Shown here piece after piece: positions 1-8,445 of a stretch of 64,000 nucleotides of DNA. Below the pieces are notes generated by a model. It was not told the origin of the DNA, ran no database searches, and worked only from the letters and a program-made list of their open reading frames with translations. Within the stretch, counting starts at the first letter, position 1; every line of letters begins with the position of its first letter. The DNA is from 20CM-2-55-15 sp963738025. GTDB lineage: Bacteria > Acidobacteriota > Terriglobia > 20CM-2-55-15. The translations under genes and the position numbers were made by a program. The stretch spans positions 310,001 through 374,000 of the forward strand of contig CAVTWA010000003.1 of NCBI GenBank assembly GCA_963738025.1, given 5' to 3'.

Positions 1-63
1 TTGCTCCGCGCCTTCCTGATCGACCTCACCCTTGAGGAACTCGGGATCCTGGCTCTGGATTGA
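1..63 (+). CDS. C-terminal end of an unidentified protein (partial)
   Basis: An open frame enters from the left edge and stops with TGA at 61-63. It gives about 20 residues rich in Leu and acidic positions (ending LEELGILALD). No function can be assigned from so little. It could be the end of an upstream gene or chance. The stretch from here to 191 holds no other gene that I can support. Confidence 0.25.
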   Translation: MLRAFLIDLTLEELGILALD

Positions 64-191
64 AAAACGGGCCAATACCCGTCGGGCCGGATTAATTATT
101 CAAAGACGTAATATGCGAGTTTCTGCCGATCATGGTTGTGAACGAAATCTGGCTGCGGATTCTATCAAACAACCGCATGTCACTCACCCAG

Positions 192-626
192 CTATCGCGC
201 GGACCAGAACCGAACTCGTTGCGGTACCAATTTGATTACCGGCCGCGCGTCGATATGCATCGAGCTGTATTGCGGATATCTGGCTCGCAAGGCGGCTATC
301 GCCGCGGGATGTTCCCTGGTTGTACCGGGCTCAAGGATTTCTGCGAGGCAACGCACGTGCAGATAGGCGAGAGCTTCCCAATCTTCGGAATAGTCGTCGA
401 TCACCAAAGCGGCGTGGGGGTTGCTTCGGATGTTTTGGATCCGCTGCAGTTGGCTGGAAGGCAATGTTTTGGGTTTCTCATCGATCACGGAGTAGAAGAC
501 CGCGTCGCTGAATGCGTAACAAATCGGAATTACGGAAGGGCGCCCATCCGCATTCGCGGTCGCCAGATGCGCAACGCGATGGCTTTCGATAAATCGACGA
601 ATCTGGGGTTCGATTTCCACAGGCAT
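192..626 (-). CDS. PPOX-class (FMN/F420-binding split barrel) probable F420-dependent oxidoreductase
   Basis: A 144-residue protein of the pyridoxamine-5'-phosphate oxidase-like split-barrel fold. The N-terminal pattern (RFIESHRVAHLATANADGRP followed by a strand PVIPICYA-like) and the middle stretch VIDEKPKTL with RLQNIRSNPHAALVIDDY-type spacing fit the TIGR03668/Rv0121 group, which is thought to use F420 or a flavin. Length matches the family. A purine-rich site (GGGGAGGA) sits about 9 bases before the ATG. It is divergent from the LLM-class oxidoreductase at 717, another family that often uses F420, so the two may share a promoter region. The exact substrate is unknown. Confidence 0.8.
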   Translation of the reverse strand: MPVEIEPQIRRFIESHRVAHLATANADGRPSVIPICYAFSDAVFYSVIDEKPKTLPSSQLQRIQNIRSNPHAALVIDDYSEDWEALAYLHVRCLAEILEPGTTREHPAAIAALRARYPQYSSMHIDARPVIKLVPQRVRFWSAR

Positions 627-716
627 TCCGCGTCATTCCTCCCCAAAAATGATTATTCCAGCCGCCCATTACCGAGAGAAGATAATATCCAGTATCTCTT
701 CCAGGAGGACGAACTC

Positions 717-1559
717 ATGCTTATTGGTGCGGCAATATTTGCAACCGACTACGCTATGCGTCCGGATGAATTGGCTCGCGAATTGGAACAACGAGGGTAT
801 GAATCGCTGTGGCTTCCCGAGCACACCCACATTCCGGCAAGCCGCCGTACGCCTTATCCCATGGGTGGAGACTTGCCGAAGGAATATTGGCACACGTATG
901 ATCCGTTTCTAGCCTTGACAGCGGCCGCGGCCGCGACCAAAAAACTCCGCCTTGCTACGGGCATCTGCTTAATCATCCAACGTGACCCGATCATTACCGC
1001 AAAGGAAATAGCCAGTCTCGACGTGCTTTCGGGCGGCCGGTTCATTTTCGGTATCGGCGGCGGCTGGAACGCTGAGGAGATGGAAAACCACGGCACCAAC
1101 TTCAAAAAGCGATGGCGGGTGCTACGAGAGCGAGTGCTCGCGATGAAAGAAATATGGACCAAGGAAGAAGCGGAGTTTCACGGCGAGTTCGTCAACTTCG
1201 ATAAGGTGTGGTCTCATCCAAAGCCGGCACAGAAACCGCACCCACCTGTCTTGATGGGCGGTTATGGTCCAACCACCTTTGACAGAGTGATCGAGTTTTG
1301 CGACGGCTGGCTCCCGATCGGCTTCGGGACGGAAGTAACGGAATTGGTTCAGAAGATCACGGATCTCCGACAGCAAGCCGAAGGAACCGGACGTGATCCG
1401 AAGACTGTCTCGATAACTGTCTTTGGGGCCAACCCTGAACCGGCCACGCTCGATGAGTTGGCGAAAGCAGGAGTCGAGCGTGCCGTACTTATGTTGCCAG
1501 CCGCACAACGAGACACGGTTCTCCCGCTGATCGATAGGTATACATCACTGATCAGATGA
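717..1559 (+). CDS. LLM-class (luciferase-like) probable F420-dependent oxidoreductase
   Basis: A 280-residue TIM-barrel flavin/F420 monooxygenase-like protein. Family marks are the start MLIGAAIFATDYAMRPDELA, the RGYESLWLPEHTHIP motif near residue 30, the LRLATGICLI strand, SGGRFIFGIGGGWNAEE near residue 115, and HPPVLMGGYGPTT in the second half. The open frame runs far upstream, but the start is set at 717 because a perfect AGGAGG lies at 703-708 and homology begins there. It reads away from the PPOX gene at 192-626. Probably reduces or oxidises a small organic substrate with F420 or FMN; the substrate cannot be told. Confidence 0.88.
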   Translation: MLIGAAIFATDYAMRPDELARELEQRGYESLWLPEHTHIPASRRTPYPMGGDLPKEYWHTYDPFLALTAAAAATKKLRLATGICLIIQRDPIITAKEIASLDVLSGGRFIFGIGGGWNAEEMENHGTNFKKRWRVLRERVLAMKEIWTKEEAEFHGEFVNFDKVWSHPKPAQKPHPPVLMGGYGPTTFDRVIEFCDGWLPIGFGTEVTELVQKITDLRQQAEGTGRDPKTVSITVFGANPEPATLDELAKAGVERAVLMLPAAQRDTVLPLIDRYTSLIR

Positions 1560-1759
1560 TCGTGCGTCGGGCCGGAATGTTGGCAAAGCAAAACGATTGC
1601 GCATTGCCGTCACGGGGCTCCGCAATCCCCAGCTTTAACCAGGCGGGCAAAGGTCAAATTTCACGCATCGTGAAACTTAGTTGGCAAAGTAACGCGCTTT
1701 TTGACGTCTAAATGTGCAAGCTTTGACGTCTGCCAGGCTCGTCTTTGTCTTGAACTCGC

Positions 1760-2017
1760 ATGCATGGCAGCTTCAAGTCCCCGATATTCAACATTCAACT
1801 GCCGTTCAAGTTGGTTGCCTTTGACGAAATTCGCGCCGCTCTTGATGGCCCAGGCGGATGGGACGGTTTTTATACGAAGTTTCCCGAGTCTGGCGGTTAT
1901 ATCGAGTTGTCAGCCGTCGGCTTCAACCCCGACAAAACGGTAGCTGTGGTCTATGTTGGTCATCACTGCGGCAGCACATGTGAAAAGGCGCTAAATTCTC
2001 CAAAAAAGATGACATGA
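1760..2017 (+). pseudogene. Truncated relic of a small secreted-type hypothetical protein
   Basis: The frame carries a conserved-looking patch (FDEIRAALDGPGGWDGF, SAVGFNPDKTVAVVY, GHHCGSTC) like hypothetical proteins whose next segment is normally a strand plus 'KKDGKW'. Here that segment is missing: the sequence goes straight into unrelated residues and a stop, just before the 40-bp tandem repeats begin. No ribosome-binding site or upstream leader is visible. I read it as a gene fragment left by a deletion or repeat insertion. The family assignment rests on memory of similar proteins and is uncertain. Confidence 0.45.
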
Positions 2018-2040
2018 ATTGCGAAAAAGAGGCGGCTGAT

Positions 2041-2260
2041 TTTCCGGGAAGCCAGCTCTTTTGAGAATTCCTTCCATGTTTTTTCCAGGAAGCCAGCTCT
2101 TTTGCAAATTACTTCGGTCTTTTTTCCAGGAAGCTGACTTCTTTTAAAAGAAGCTGGCTCTTTTCTAAATTCCTGTCAGTTTTTTCCAGGAACCTGACTC
2201 TTTTGAAAATCCCTTCCATGTTTTTTCCAGGAAGCCGGCTCTTTTGCAAATTCGTTTCAT
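2041..2260. repeat. Tandem repeats of a ~40-bp unit (5 copies plus one partial)
   Basis: Units start at 2041, 2081, 2121, 2181 and 2221, with a ~20-bp partial copy inside the third. The consensus begins TTTTTCCAGGAAGCC and continues GGCTCTTTTGCAAATTC. Copies differ at several places. At 2131-2160 two half-units form an inverted repeat (GCTGACTTCTTTT / AAAAGAAGCTGGC). There are no spacers, so this is not a CRISPR. The array lies between a gene relic and a short CDS whose possible start is only 17 bp beyond the last unit. Confidence 0.85.
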
Positions 2261-2277
2261 ATACAATCTCGCCGCCT

Positions 2278-2673
2278 GTGACAGACATCGATCGACAAAT
2301 GAAGCTCGAGGCCGAAGCCGTTCATGACGGACTGCTTCGATACGCCCAGAGCCGCGAATACCTGTTGGCGACGGACTCCAAGCCGGTTCAGGATCTGATT
2401 GGGCACGCTCTGAAACTGCTGGCGGACGCCATTCTTGCAGAGCAACTCGAGTTGAAGACGCGCCAGAAACTCCCGAGCGATATCGACGTCCTCCATCGTG
2501 TTCTTCGCGAGGAATTGGTGCGCATCTATTCCGAACCTGTTTTGCAGAACTCGCTGGACGAACAGAGGGCAGCCCATCCGGACGTGGATCTCCCCGACGT
2601 CCCCCAAACCGGAAACCTCGATCTTCGCCAAGTCCTCTCGTCGCCTTATTTTTTGCCTGACCTGACGCAATGA
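2278..2673 (+). CDS. Hypothetical protein, mostly alpha-helical, next to tandem repeats
   Basis: About 131 residues if the GTG at 2278 is used, 124 from the ATG at 2299. The product is charged and helical (for example RYAQSREYLLATDSKPVQDL and LHRVLREELVRIYSE), with no signal peptide or membrane segment. I do not recognise the family. A TACAAT box at 2262-2267 lies ten bases before the GTG and no Shine-Dalgarno site is seen, so the message may be nearly leaderless. The frame could be extended upstream into the tandem repeats, but that part is repeat sequence. It may be one piece of a larger mobile or multi-gene element. The TGA stop overlaps an ATG at 2670 whose 60-residue frame I do not trust. 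Confidence 0.5.
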   Translation: MTDIDRQMKLEAEAVHDGLLRYAQSREYLLATDSKPVQDLIGHALKLLADAILAEQLELKTRQKLPSDIDVLHRVLREELVRIYSEPVLQNSLDEQRAAHPDVDLPDVPQTGNLDLRQVLSSPYFLPDLTQ

Positions 2674-2841
2674 AATCCGCGGCTAAAGGTTCCCCTGCGC
2701 CCGAAGCCTGTGCCGAAGGTATGGAAGGTCAAACGTGCTCTCCGCTCATCGCGCTTATCACTGGGGCCAATAATCTCGTGTTGTACATTCCGGACTGGCC
2801 TGCACCGCTTGAAATAGCTATCAGGTCCCCAAGTATTCCTG

Positions 2842-3513
2842 TTATCGCTTGACTGGATTTCCGTAGACCTCGATGCGGCCGACGTTGATGTAGCCGCCCG
2901 GGCCATGACCGCTGCCGGGCATCAGATCGGCAAAGCCGACGGAATCCACCTTGCTCAAATCGGGATGATCGATCCACGTGCCGGCGGTGACCACGCGCGT
3001 GATGTCGAGCTTGAGCCAGCGAAGATCCATCGGCGTGATCTCGCCCTCGTTGAAGTCGGCCTGAAGACCTGAAGGCCGATCGCCGACCAACCATGTGCCG
3101 TCGGCAAGCTTCAGAATCGGCCATGCCTGATGGAAGCCGGATGTCCGCACCACCCAGCGAATCTTCGCTAGCGGCGCGCTCAGATCGACGAAGTTGTTGC
3201 GGTCGCGAAGAGCTGCCGCGCTGGGCGTCGTCGTGGTGCCCGTCCACAGGTTCGTCGGCACGACGTTGCTGCCGCCGCTGCCGGCAACCAACTGGATCTC
3301 TTTGCTCGTCGTTCCATAGAGTGTCAGCTCCAGGTTCGAACTCGCCACTCCGCCTTGAGATGCCGGCCATGCGCCGTGGTCGTCGGGCGGCGTCGGCAGC
3401 GGCTTCCATGACTCGCTGAAGAAAAGCGGCGGGCGCATCGCCGGCTGGGGCGTCTGCGCGAGTACCGGAAAAGCAAGCATCAGAAGCATGAACAGTGTGA
3501 GTGCCTTCATCAC
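2842..3513 (-). CDS. Secreted hypothetical protein
   Basis: A 223-residue protein with a clear signal peptide (MMKALTLFMLLMLAFPVLAQ, cleavage after LAQ). The mature part begins with Pro-rich residues and FFSESWKPLP, then alternates strands and glycine turns. It looks like an all-beta domain of the carbohydrate-binding or lectin kind (repeated NLELTLYG, WTGTTT, SVGFADLMPGSGHG). I know no function. It is the downstream neighbour of the kinase gene in the same direction, but a 220-bp gap with a hairpin separates them. The stretch 2674-2841 holds no supported gene. Confidence 0.7.
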   Translation of the reverse strand: MMKALTLFMLLMLAFPVLAQTPQPAMRPPLFFSESWKPLPTPPDDHGAWPASQGGVASSNLELTLYGTTSKEIQLVAGSGGSNVVPTNLWTGTTTTPSAAALRDRNNFVDLSAPLAKIRWVVRTSGFHQAWPILKLADGTWLVGDRPSGLQADFNEGEITPMDLRWLKLDITRVVTAGTWIDHPDLSKVDSVGFADLMPGSGHGPGGYINVGRIEVYGNPVKR

Positions 3514-3660
3514 GTGACCTCGTTTCGATTCGCTTTCTACTTCAATCGCTCTTCGGGACTCAATTTGTTGATATCCATTTCAAGCTTGGCCATAACCCGA
3601 GTCTCGCACTTGGTACGTTTCGTGATCAAGAACGCTGCCTCCTCCGCTCGCGCGAGCAGC

Positions 3661-3730
3661 ATTCGGGGACGGTGGCCTGATAAGCCAAATCCGCAGTCCA
3701 ATCCGGGTAATCAGGCCACCGTCCCCGAAT
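3661..3730. repeat. 21-bp perfect inverted repeat (REP-like hairpin)
   Basis: Arms ATTCGGGGACGGTGGCCTGAT (3661-3681) and its exact complement (3710-3730) enclose a 28-base loop. It ends six bases past the kinase stop codon on the minus strand, where it could end transcription, but there is no T run. The arm sequence looks like dispersed REP-type elements known in other bacteria (recollection, not checked). Confidence 0.8.
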
Positions 3731-3736
3731 TACACC

Positions 3737-6400
3737 TTACTTGCTCAGTTCTTCGGACCAATTCAGAACGATGTGGATTTGAGTGGCGGGCTGAACCGTT
3801 TCCGCAGGCTGGACCATCAGAAAGTTTTTTCCATCCGGAGAAACGTCATATGCCGATACCGATGTGGCGCTGAATTGATAGCGCCCTTCGAACAGCACCT
3901 GCGGCAGTCCGGCAGCAAAAGCATCACCCGCGGCGATGCTCACCACCATCATCTTATTGTTAATGCGGTAGAACAGTTCGCGGCCGTCGCGTGACCACAC
4001 TGGCTCGGTTCCGCCTTCAGTGGAAATCTGCCTTTTGCCATCCAGCTTCGGAAACGGCCGCACATATATCTCTTGCTTGCCGGACTCCATGGATTCATAT
4101 GCCAGCCAGCGGCCATCTCTCGACAGGTGGGGGTTCCATTCGAAATACGTGCTTGTCCAGAGTGGGGTCGTTTTGCGTTCGGCGTCCATCGACAGAACCC
4201 GGATACCGGCCTGCTGGAAAACGAGCTTTCCATCCGCGGAGAACGAACCGGGAGTCTGGATACTCTCCCCAGTGGTTAACCGCGTTTCATCGACGCTGCC
4301 ATCGGCGGCACGCTCATAGATATTGCGAAAGCCCAACCGCGTTCCCCGATAAACAACGCGCTTTCCATCCGGACTCCATATCGGGGCCTGGCTGCTTCCG
4401 CTGGAAGTCAGGGAAGTCAGCGTGGTTCGCGCCAGGTCATAAATCCAGACGCCATACGCCGGACCGGCGATACTGATCGCTATTCGTTGGCCATCGGGAG
4501 AAATCGCCGGTTCCTGGTAGGCGCGAAGTGGCGCTGCCAATGGCTTGATGCCTCCGTGCCGATCCACCCAAACCAGACGAGACTCGTACCATTGGGGACT
4601 GCTTGGGGTGTAAGCCAGCGCGCCGGAATCCGAAATCGTAAACTCTCCCGCTTCGCTTGTGTCTCTTGCGTGTTCAGCCAGCGTCACAGCCGGGCTGCCA
4701 GTCACTTGTAAACGGTTCAGGTCAAAGGGGACTGCCATTAATGCGTCGGTTCCGTCCCGGAAATAGACCAGATGACCCGACTTCGGATAAAAGCGTCCGT
4801 TACGTGACCCATGTATCACGACATGCCGCTGCTTCGTTTCCAGGTTCAATACGTGCAATTCGGTTTCGTCCCAGCCCGGGCCCGTCCAGACGGTGAAAAG
4901 AACAGCTTTGCCTCCGGGCAGGACCTGCGGCCACCGGTGACTCACTTCTCCTTTGTCGCGATCCAACGTGGACACTTCCTGCGCAACGCCTCCGCCGGAA
5001 GCGGATACCTTCCATAAGCCAGTAGTGTTGGTGGGCGCAAAGTAGATCGTGTCATCCGCCGCCCAGGCTCCGCCCACTCCGAACCGGGCATCCGCCAGGG
5101 TTTCCACGGCTCCGCCCATTACTGGAGCTTTCTTCAACTTGCCCTGAGAAAAGAAACCGACCCATTGCCCATTCGGTGAAAAGAACGGATTGGTGGCGCC
5201 ATCCGAGCCCGGCACCGGTTTTGGCTCCGGATTGTCCATGCTCCGCAGATAAAGCTGCGGGGCGCCTCCCGGGCGCGTGCTTGCGTAGGCAAGTAGTTTA
5301 CCGTCGGAGGACAGCGCAGCGGGTGGTCCGGAGATGCCCTGAAGCTCTTCGCCCGGTTCTAACGCGACCGTCAGGCGAACGATACCGGCTGGTGCTGGCG
5401 GCGCAGCTGGCTTCAGCATCCAGACAGCGGCGCCAGTAATAAGGATCGCGATGACGGCAATTGCCGCGACAATCTTTACAGGAACTGCCCGCCACCCCGG
5501 CGCGCCGGCCGTGGCATGACCTGAAACGCCTTTGGCGGCGCCTGCAACGCCGGCCGCCACCCACTTCAGTTCGCGATACAGATCACGCGCCGACTGCCAA
5601 CGATCGTCCGGATCTTTTGCCAGGCACGTGGTGATCACTCGTTCAAGCGTTTCGGGCGCGACGGGTTGTAAGGCGGTTATCGGTTCAGGAGTGTCCTTCA
5701 AAATCGCGCTCATCAGACTTATGGAACTCTTGCCTTCGAACGCCTTCTGCCCTGTCACCATCTCATGGAGGGTGGCGCCAAATGCGAACAGATCCGTACG
5801 CGCGTCTGCTTCTCTTCCTTCCAGCTGCTCGGGTGCCATATATTGCAGGCTGCCGACGATGGTTCCTTCCTCTGTCACATCCGCCTTGGTCGGCGCTTGA
5901 GAGTAAGTGGAAAAATTCTGGTTATCCCGCAGCTTGGCCAGACCAAAATCGAGTAACTTCACGCCGTCTCTGGTGATCATGATGTTGCCGGGTTTCAGAT
6001 CCCGATGCGTCACGCCATTTCGATGAGCCTTGTCGAGGGCATCTGCGATCTCTATCGCAAACTTCAACGTCTGATCCAGCGGCAAGCGTCCTCGCTCGAG
6101 ACAGCTTGCGAGCGTCTCGCCTTCCAGGAACTCCATTACCAGAAAATCGGTGTTGTCCTGACGGCCAACGTCGTAAACAACACAAATGTGGGGATGATGG
6201 AGCCCGGCAATGGTTCTCGCCTCGCGTTCGAAGCGGGCGCTCGCTTCGGGTTTTTCCGAAACAGCCTTTAGAAGCACCTTCACGGCCACCGTGCGGTTCA
6301 GACGGGGATCGCGCGCCTTATAAACCTCTCCCATACCGCCCGCACCAATCAGTTCGATGATCTCGTAATGACCCAAACGTGTTCCGGACGGTAATGGCAC
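3737..6400 (-). CDS. Receptor-like Ser/Thr protein kinase with TolB/WD40-like C-terminal domain
   Basis: 887 residues from a GTG at 6400 with a GAGGGGAG site 6 bases upstream; the longer open frame to 6544 runs through a dispersed repeat and is rejected. Order: PknB-type kinase domain (residues ~12-275; glycine loop GAGGMGEV ~19-26, AVK lysine ~41, catalytic HRDLKPGN, DFGLAK, APEQ), a juxtamembrane part, one membrane helix near 305-325 (VAAIAVIAILITGAAVWML), then ~560 residues of TolB-like beta-propeller repeats (SPDGQ/SPDGKRVVY blades). All catalytic residues are present. Such kinases put a sensor outside the membrane and phosphorylate cytoplasmic targets. It is not in an operon with an obvious target. 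Confidence 0.95.
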   Translation of the reverse strand: MPLPSGTRLGHYEIIELIGAGGMGEVYKARDPRLNRTVAVKVLLKAVSEKPEASARFEREARTIAGLHHPHICVVYDVGRQDNTDFLVMEFLEGETLASCLERGRLPLDQTLKFAIEIADALDKAHRNGVTHRDLKPGNIMITRDGVKLLDFGLAKLRDNQNFSTYSQAPTKADVTEEGTIVGSLQYMAPEQLEGREADARTDLFAFGATLHEMVTGQKAFEGKSSISLMSAILKDTPEPITALQPVAPETLERVITTCLAKDPDDRWQSARDLYRELKWVAAGVAGAAKGVSGHATAGAPGWRAVPVKIVAAIAVIAILITGAAVWMLKPAAPPAPAGIVRLTVALEPGEELQGISGPPAALSSDGKLLAYASTRPGGAPQLYLRSMDNPEPKPVPGSDGATNPFFSPNGQWVGFFSQGKLKKAPVMGGAVETLADARFGVGGAWAADDTIYFAPTNTTGLWKVSASGGGVAQEVSTLDRDKGEVSHRWPQVLPGGKAVLFTVWTGPGWDETELHVLNLETKQRHVVIHGSRNGRFYPKSGHLVYFRDGTDALMAVPFDLNRLQVTGSPAVTLAEHARDTSEAGEFTISDSGALAYTPSSPQWYESRLVWVDRHGGIKPLAAPLRAYQEPAISPDGQRIAISIAGPAYGVWIYDLARTTLTSLTSSGSSQAPIWSPDGKRVVYRGTRLGFRNIYERAADGSVDETRLTTGESIQTPGSFSADGKLVFQQAGIRVLSMDAERKTTPLWTSTYFEWNPHLSRDGRWLAYESMESGKQEIYVRPFPKLDGKRQISTEGGTEPVWSRDGRELFYRINNKMMVVSIAAGDAFAAGLPQVLFEGRYQFSATSVSAYDVSPDGKNFLMVQPAETVQPATQIHIVLNWSEELSK

Positions 6401-6420
6401 AGTGGTCTCCCCTCGAAGTA

Positions 6421-6526
6421 GCTTTGCACAAAAAAGGGCCGGGCGGTCACAGACGGCCCTACAGCTTGGGGTTCGCAACTGCAGGGGCGCTCTAAGAGCG
6501 CCCTGATCCCCTTTTTTGTGCAAAGC
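6421..6526. repeat. Palindromic dispersed repeat, family A, short form
   Basis: Ends are inverted (GCTTTGCACAAAAAAGGG at 6421-6438 and the complement ending at 6526). The interior carries GGTCACAGACGGCCCTACAG and a small hairpin around GGGGCGCTCTAAGAGCGCCC. Related copies lie at 17298-17400, inside 21987-22268 and inside 31121-31405. It directly precedes the kinase start on the minus strand, so any kinase promoter must be in or beyond it. Confidence 0.8.
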
Positions 6527-6661
6527 CCCTCGGAGTCGCGCCATTATGTTCTATTTGATTGCAGGAGTACCTAAGTTCTTTCTTCCCGGAGACACGTCGG
6601 CCAGGGCGCAAAATTCAGTAATTGAGCGTCTACGTGTACCCCTCTGGTAGAATTCGCCGCA

Positions 6662-6884
6662 CTGTCGGAACACATCGGTACGAAACTCGCGCATTACAAA
6701 ATCACGGCGCACCTGGGTTCCGGAGGCATGGGCGACGTGTATCAGGCCAGGGACTCGAAACTGGGCCGCAGACACGCCCCGTCCCGACGGTAAGCGGTTC
6801 CATGTTCTGACCGACAGCAGCGAGGCCGCCCACACCAGTTCGCTGACGGTGGTCACGAACTGGCTGGCCGACGTCAAGAAGTAG
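6662..6884 (+). pseudogene. Relic of a Ser/Thr kinase-TolB gene (both ends kept, middle lost)
   Basis: In one frame 6662-6793 encodes a kinase N-terminus (LSEHIGTKLAHYKITAHLGS, then GGMGDVYQARDSKLGR). In another frame 6783-6884 encodes the C-terminal tail of a kinase/TolB protein (PDGKRFHVLTDSSEAA then TVVTNWLADVKK and a stop). Nearly the whole kinase and propeller, over 2 kb, is gone. The first codon is CTG where an ATG is expected, and a TAGAAT box remains at 6648-6653. This is a true deletion, unlike the one-base frameshifts elsewhere. Confidence 0.8.
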
Positions 6885-6932
6885 CCCGGACTTCCTGGCT
6901 CATTCCGGAGGATCGCGAACCCAAGCTGTAGG

Positions 6933-7343
6933 GGCGGTCTGTGACCAGACTTGTCCAAGACAGAATGGACGGGGAGCCGCAGAGTGCCTTGTAAAGGTTT
7001 GAATATAGTGGATGCGAGTACACCTGGTTTGACCATTCCCCGCCTAAGTTAGGCGGGGTGCCTTCGCGCAGCGAAGGCGGGGCGGTCTGTTCAAAGATCG
7101 CGCGGAGCGCGCACCTTACAGATAGCCGCGAAGCGCTCCATTATCAATCGGTGCGCTTCGCGAATATCTGAAAGGGCGCTTCGCGACTTTGAACAGATAT
7201 TTAGGCTTCGCCCTATCGGGCTCGCGCTCCGCGCCGCCCCAGCCTCGCTGCGCGAGGGCATCCCCGCCTTACTAAGGCGGGGACTGGCAGACGCCAACCG
7301 CGGCATCCATTCTTGTTTTGGACAGCTCTGGTCACAGACCGCC
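6933..7343. mobile_element. MITE-like element with terminal inverted repeats and a large inner palindrome (families A+B, copy 1)
   Basis: Terminal inverted repeats of about 36 bp: left 6933-6968 (GGCGGTCTGTGACCAGACTT...), right 7307-7343 (the near-complement). Inside, 7038-7282 is a 245-bp imperfect palindrome starting CCCCGCCTAAGTTAGGCGGG and ending with its complement, with repeated GCTTCGCG blocks. No protein is encoded. The same 245-bp block lies inverted at 10149-10392. A nonautonomous transposable element is my inference; no target-site duplication was established. Confidence 0.7.
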
Positions 7344-7425
7344 CGGCCTTTTTGTGCAAAGCGTTCCGGGGCTCATTATTGCTGCCCGCCCGAATTATGT
7401 GTTAGCCTCCGCGGTACCTACAGCG

Positions 7426-8445
7426 ATGACGATCACGTTGCAACATTGGTGCCGCCGCGCGCGGGTTACCGCGATGGTGGCCGTCTGTGCGGCACTTTCC
7501 CTGAGACATGGAGGCGGCCTCGCACCTCTGAAGGCCGCGGCGTCGCAGGCAGCCGCAGCGCCGGCAAACGGCATGGAAGTCCTGGAGGTTCGCCCCTCGT
7601 TTTTCGTGATCGTCAGCTCCGGCTCGAACATCGGCGTGCAGGTAGGCGAGGACGGCGTTGTCGTCGTGGACCCCGGCCCGGCCGCAGACGCGCCGGCAAT
7701 ACTGGCCGCGATCAAGCGTATCTCGCCGAAGCCCATTCGCTACGTTATCGATACGGGGCCCGACGCAGATCATGTCGGCGGCAACGAAGCGATCTCGAAG
7801 GCCGGAGAAAAACTCGTCAGCGGCAGCAACTCGGGCGCCGCAGCGAATGCCGCGGACTCCGCGGTTCCAATTCTCTCGGCCGAGGGTGTTCTGCGGCACA
7901 TGGCGAAGTCTCCAGCCGGCGGCTGGCCTTCCGAGGTGTTTCACTATTCGCGCAAATACATGTACCTGAACGGCGAAGCGATCGAAGTGCTGCACCAGCC
8001 TGCGGCGCACACCGATAGCGATGTCTTCGCGTTCTTCAGGCGATCCGATGTGGTCGTCGCCGGCGACGTACTCGATACGCGGCAGTTTCCCGTCATCGAT
8101 GTCGAACGCGGCGGCAGCATCCAGGGCGAGATCGCGGCGCTCAATCGTCTGGTCGAACTGGCCGTACCCTCCGTACCCGTCGTGACGCGCGAGGCCGGCA
8201 CGATCGTCGTCCCCGGGCACGGCCGCCTCTGCGATCAATACGACGTCGTCGAGTATCGGGACATGGTGACGATCATTCGAGACCGGGTCCGCGATCTGAT
8301 CAAGGCAGGACGATCGCTTGCCGAGGTCAAGGCCGCCCAGCCGGCGAAAGGATACATGGGACGCTACGGCAACCCGGGCGGCGCCTGGACAACGGATCTC
8401 TTCATCGAGGCTGTATACCGGAGTCTCGCCAAGGAGAAGTCTTGA
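7426..8445 (+). CDS. Exported metallo-beta-lactamase-fold hydrolase
   Basis: About 339 residues from the ATG at 7426, with a basic N-terminus and a hydrophobic stretch (TAMVAVCAALSL) that suggests export. The MBL core follows: DGVVVVDPGPAADAP, then TGPDADHVGGN in place of the classical HxHxDH (the first histidines are replaced; D and H remain), PAAHTDSDVFAFF and VVPGHGRLC as later metal-site motifs. It resembles the quinoprotein-relay SoxH/MBL subgroup in layout. The changed first motif may alter metal binding. The stop overlaps the start of the next gene, so they form one operon. No strong Shine-Dalgarno site precedes the ATG. Confidence 0.82.
   Translation: MTITLQHWCRRARVTAMVAVCAALSLRHGGGLAPLKAAASQAAAAPANGMEVLEVRPSFFVIVSSGSNIGVQVGEDGVVVVDPGPAADAPAILAAIKRISPKPIRYVIDTGPDADHVGGNEAISKAGEKLVSGSNSGAAANAADSAVPILSAEGVLRHMAKSPAGGWPSEVFHYSRKYMYLNGEAIEVLHQPAAHTDSDVFAFFRRSDVVVAGDVLDTRQFPVIDVERGGSIQGEIAALNRLVELAVPSVPVVTREAGTIVVPGHGRLCDQYDVVEYRDMVTIIRDRVRDLIKAGRSLAEVKAAQPAKGYMGRYGNPGGAWTTDLFIEAVYRSLAKEKS

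Noticed and set aside
132..716. Upstream extension of the LLM-class oxidoreductase frame
   Set aside because: It runs opposite to the PPOX gene, has no family similarity, and a perfect AGGAGG marks the start at 717.
2041..2260. Possible CRISPR array
   Set aside because: Units are directly adjacent with no unique spacers, copies diverge, and no cas gene is near.
2670..2852. 60-codon frame overlapping the stop of the helical protein gene
   Set aside because: No family pattern, no ribosome-binding site, and composition typical of a chance frame.
6401..6544. N-terminal extension of the kinase
   Set aside because: The DNA is a copy of a dispersed palindromic repeat; the GTG at 6400 has a good ribosome-binding site and starts the family pattern.
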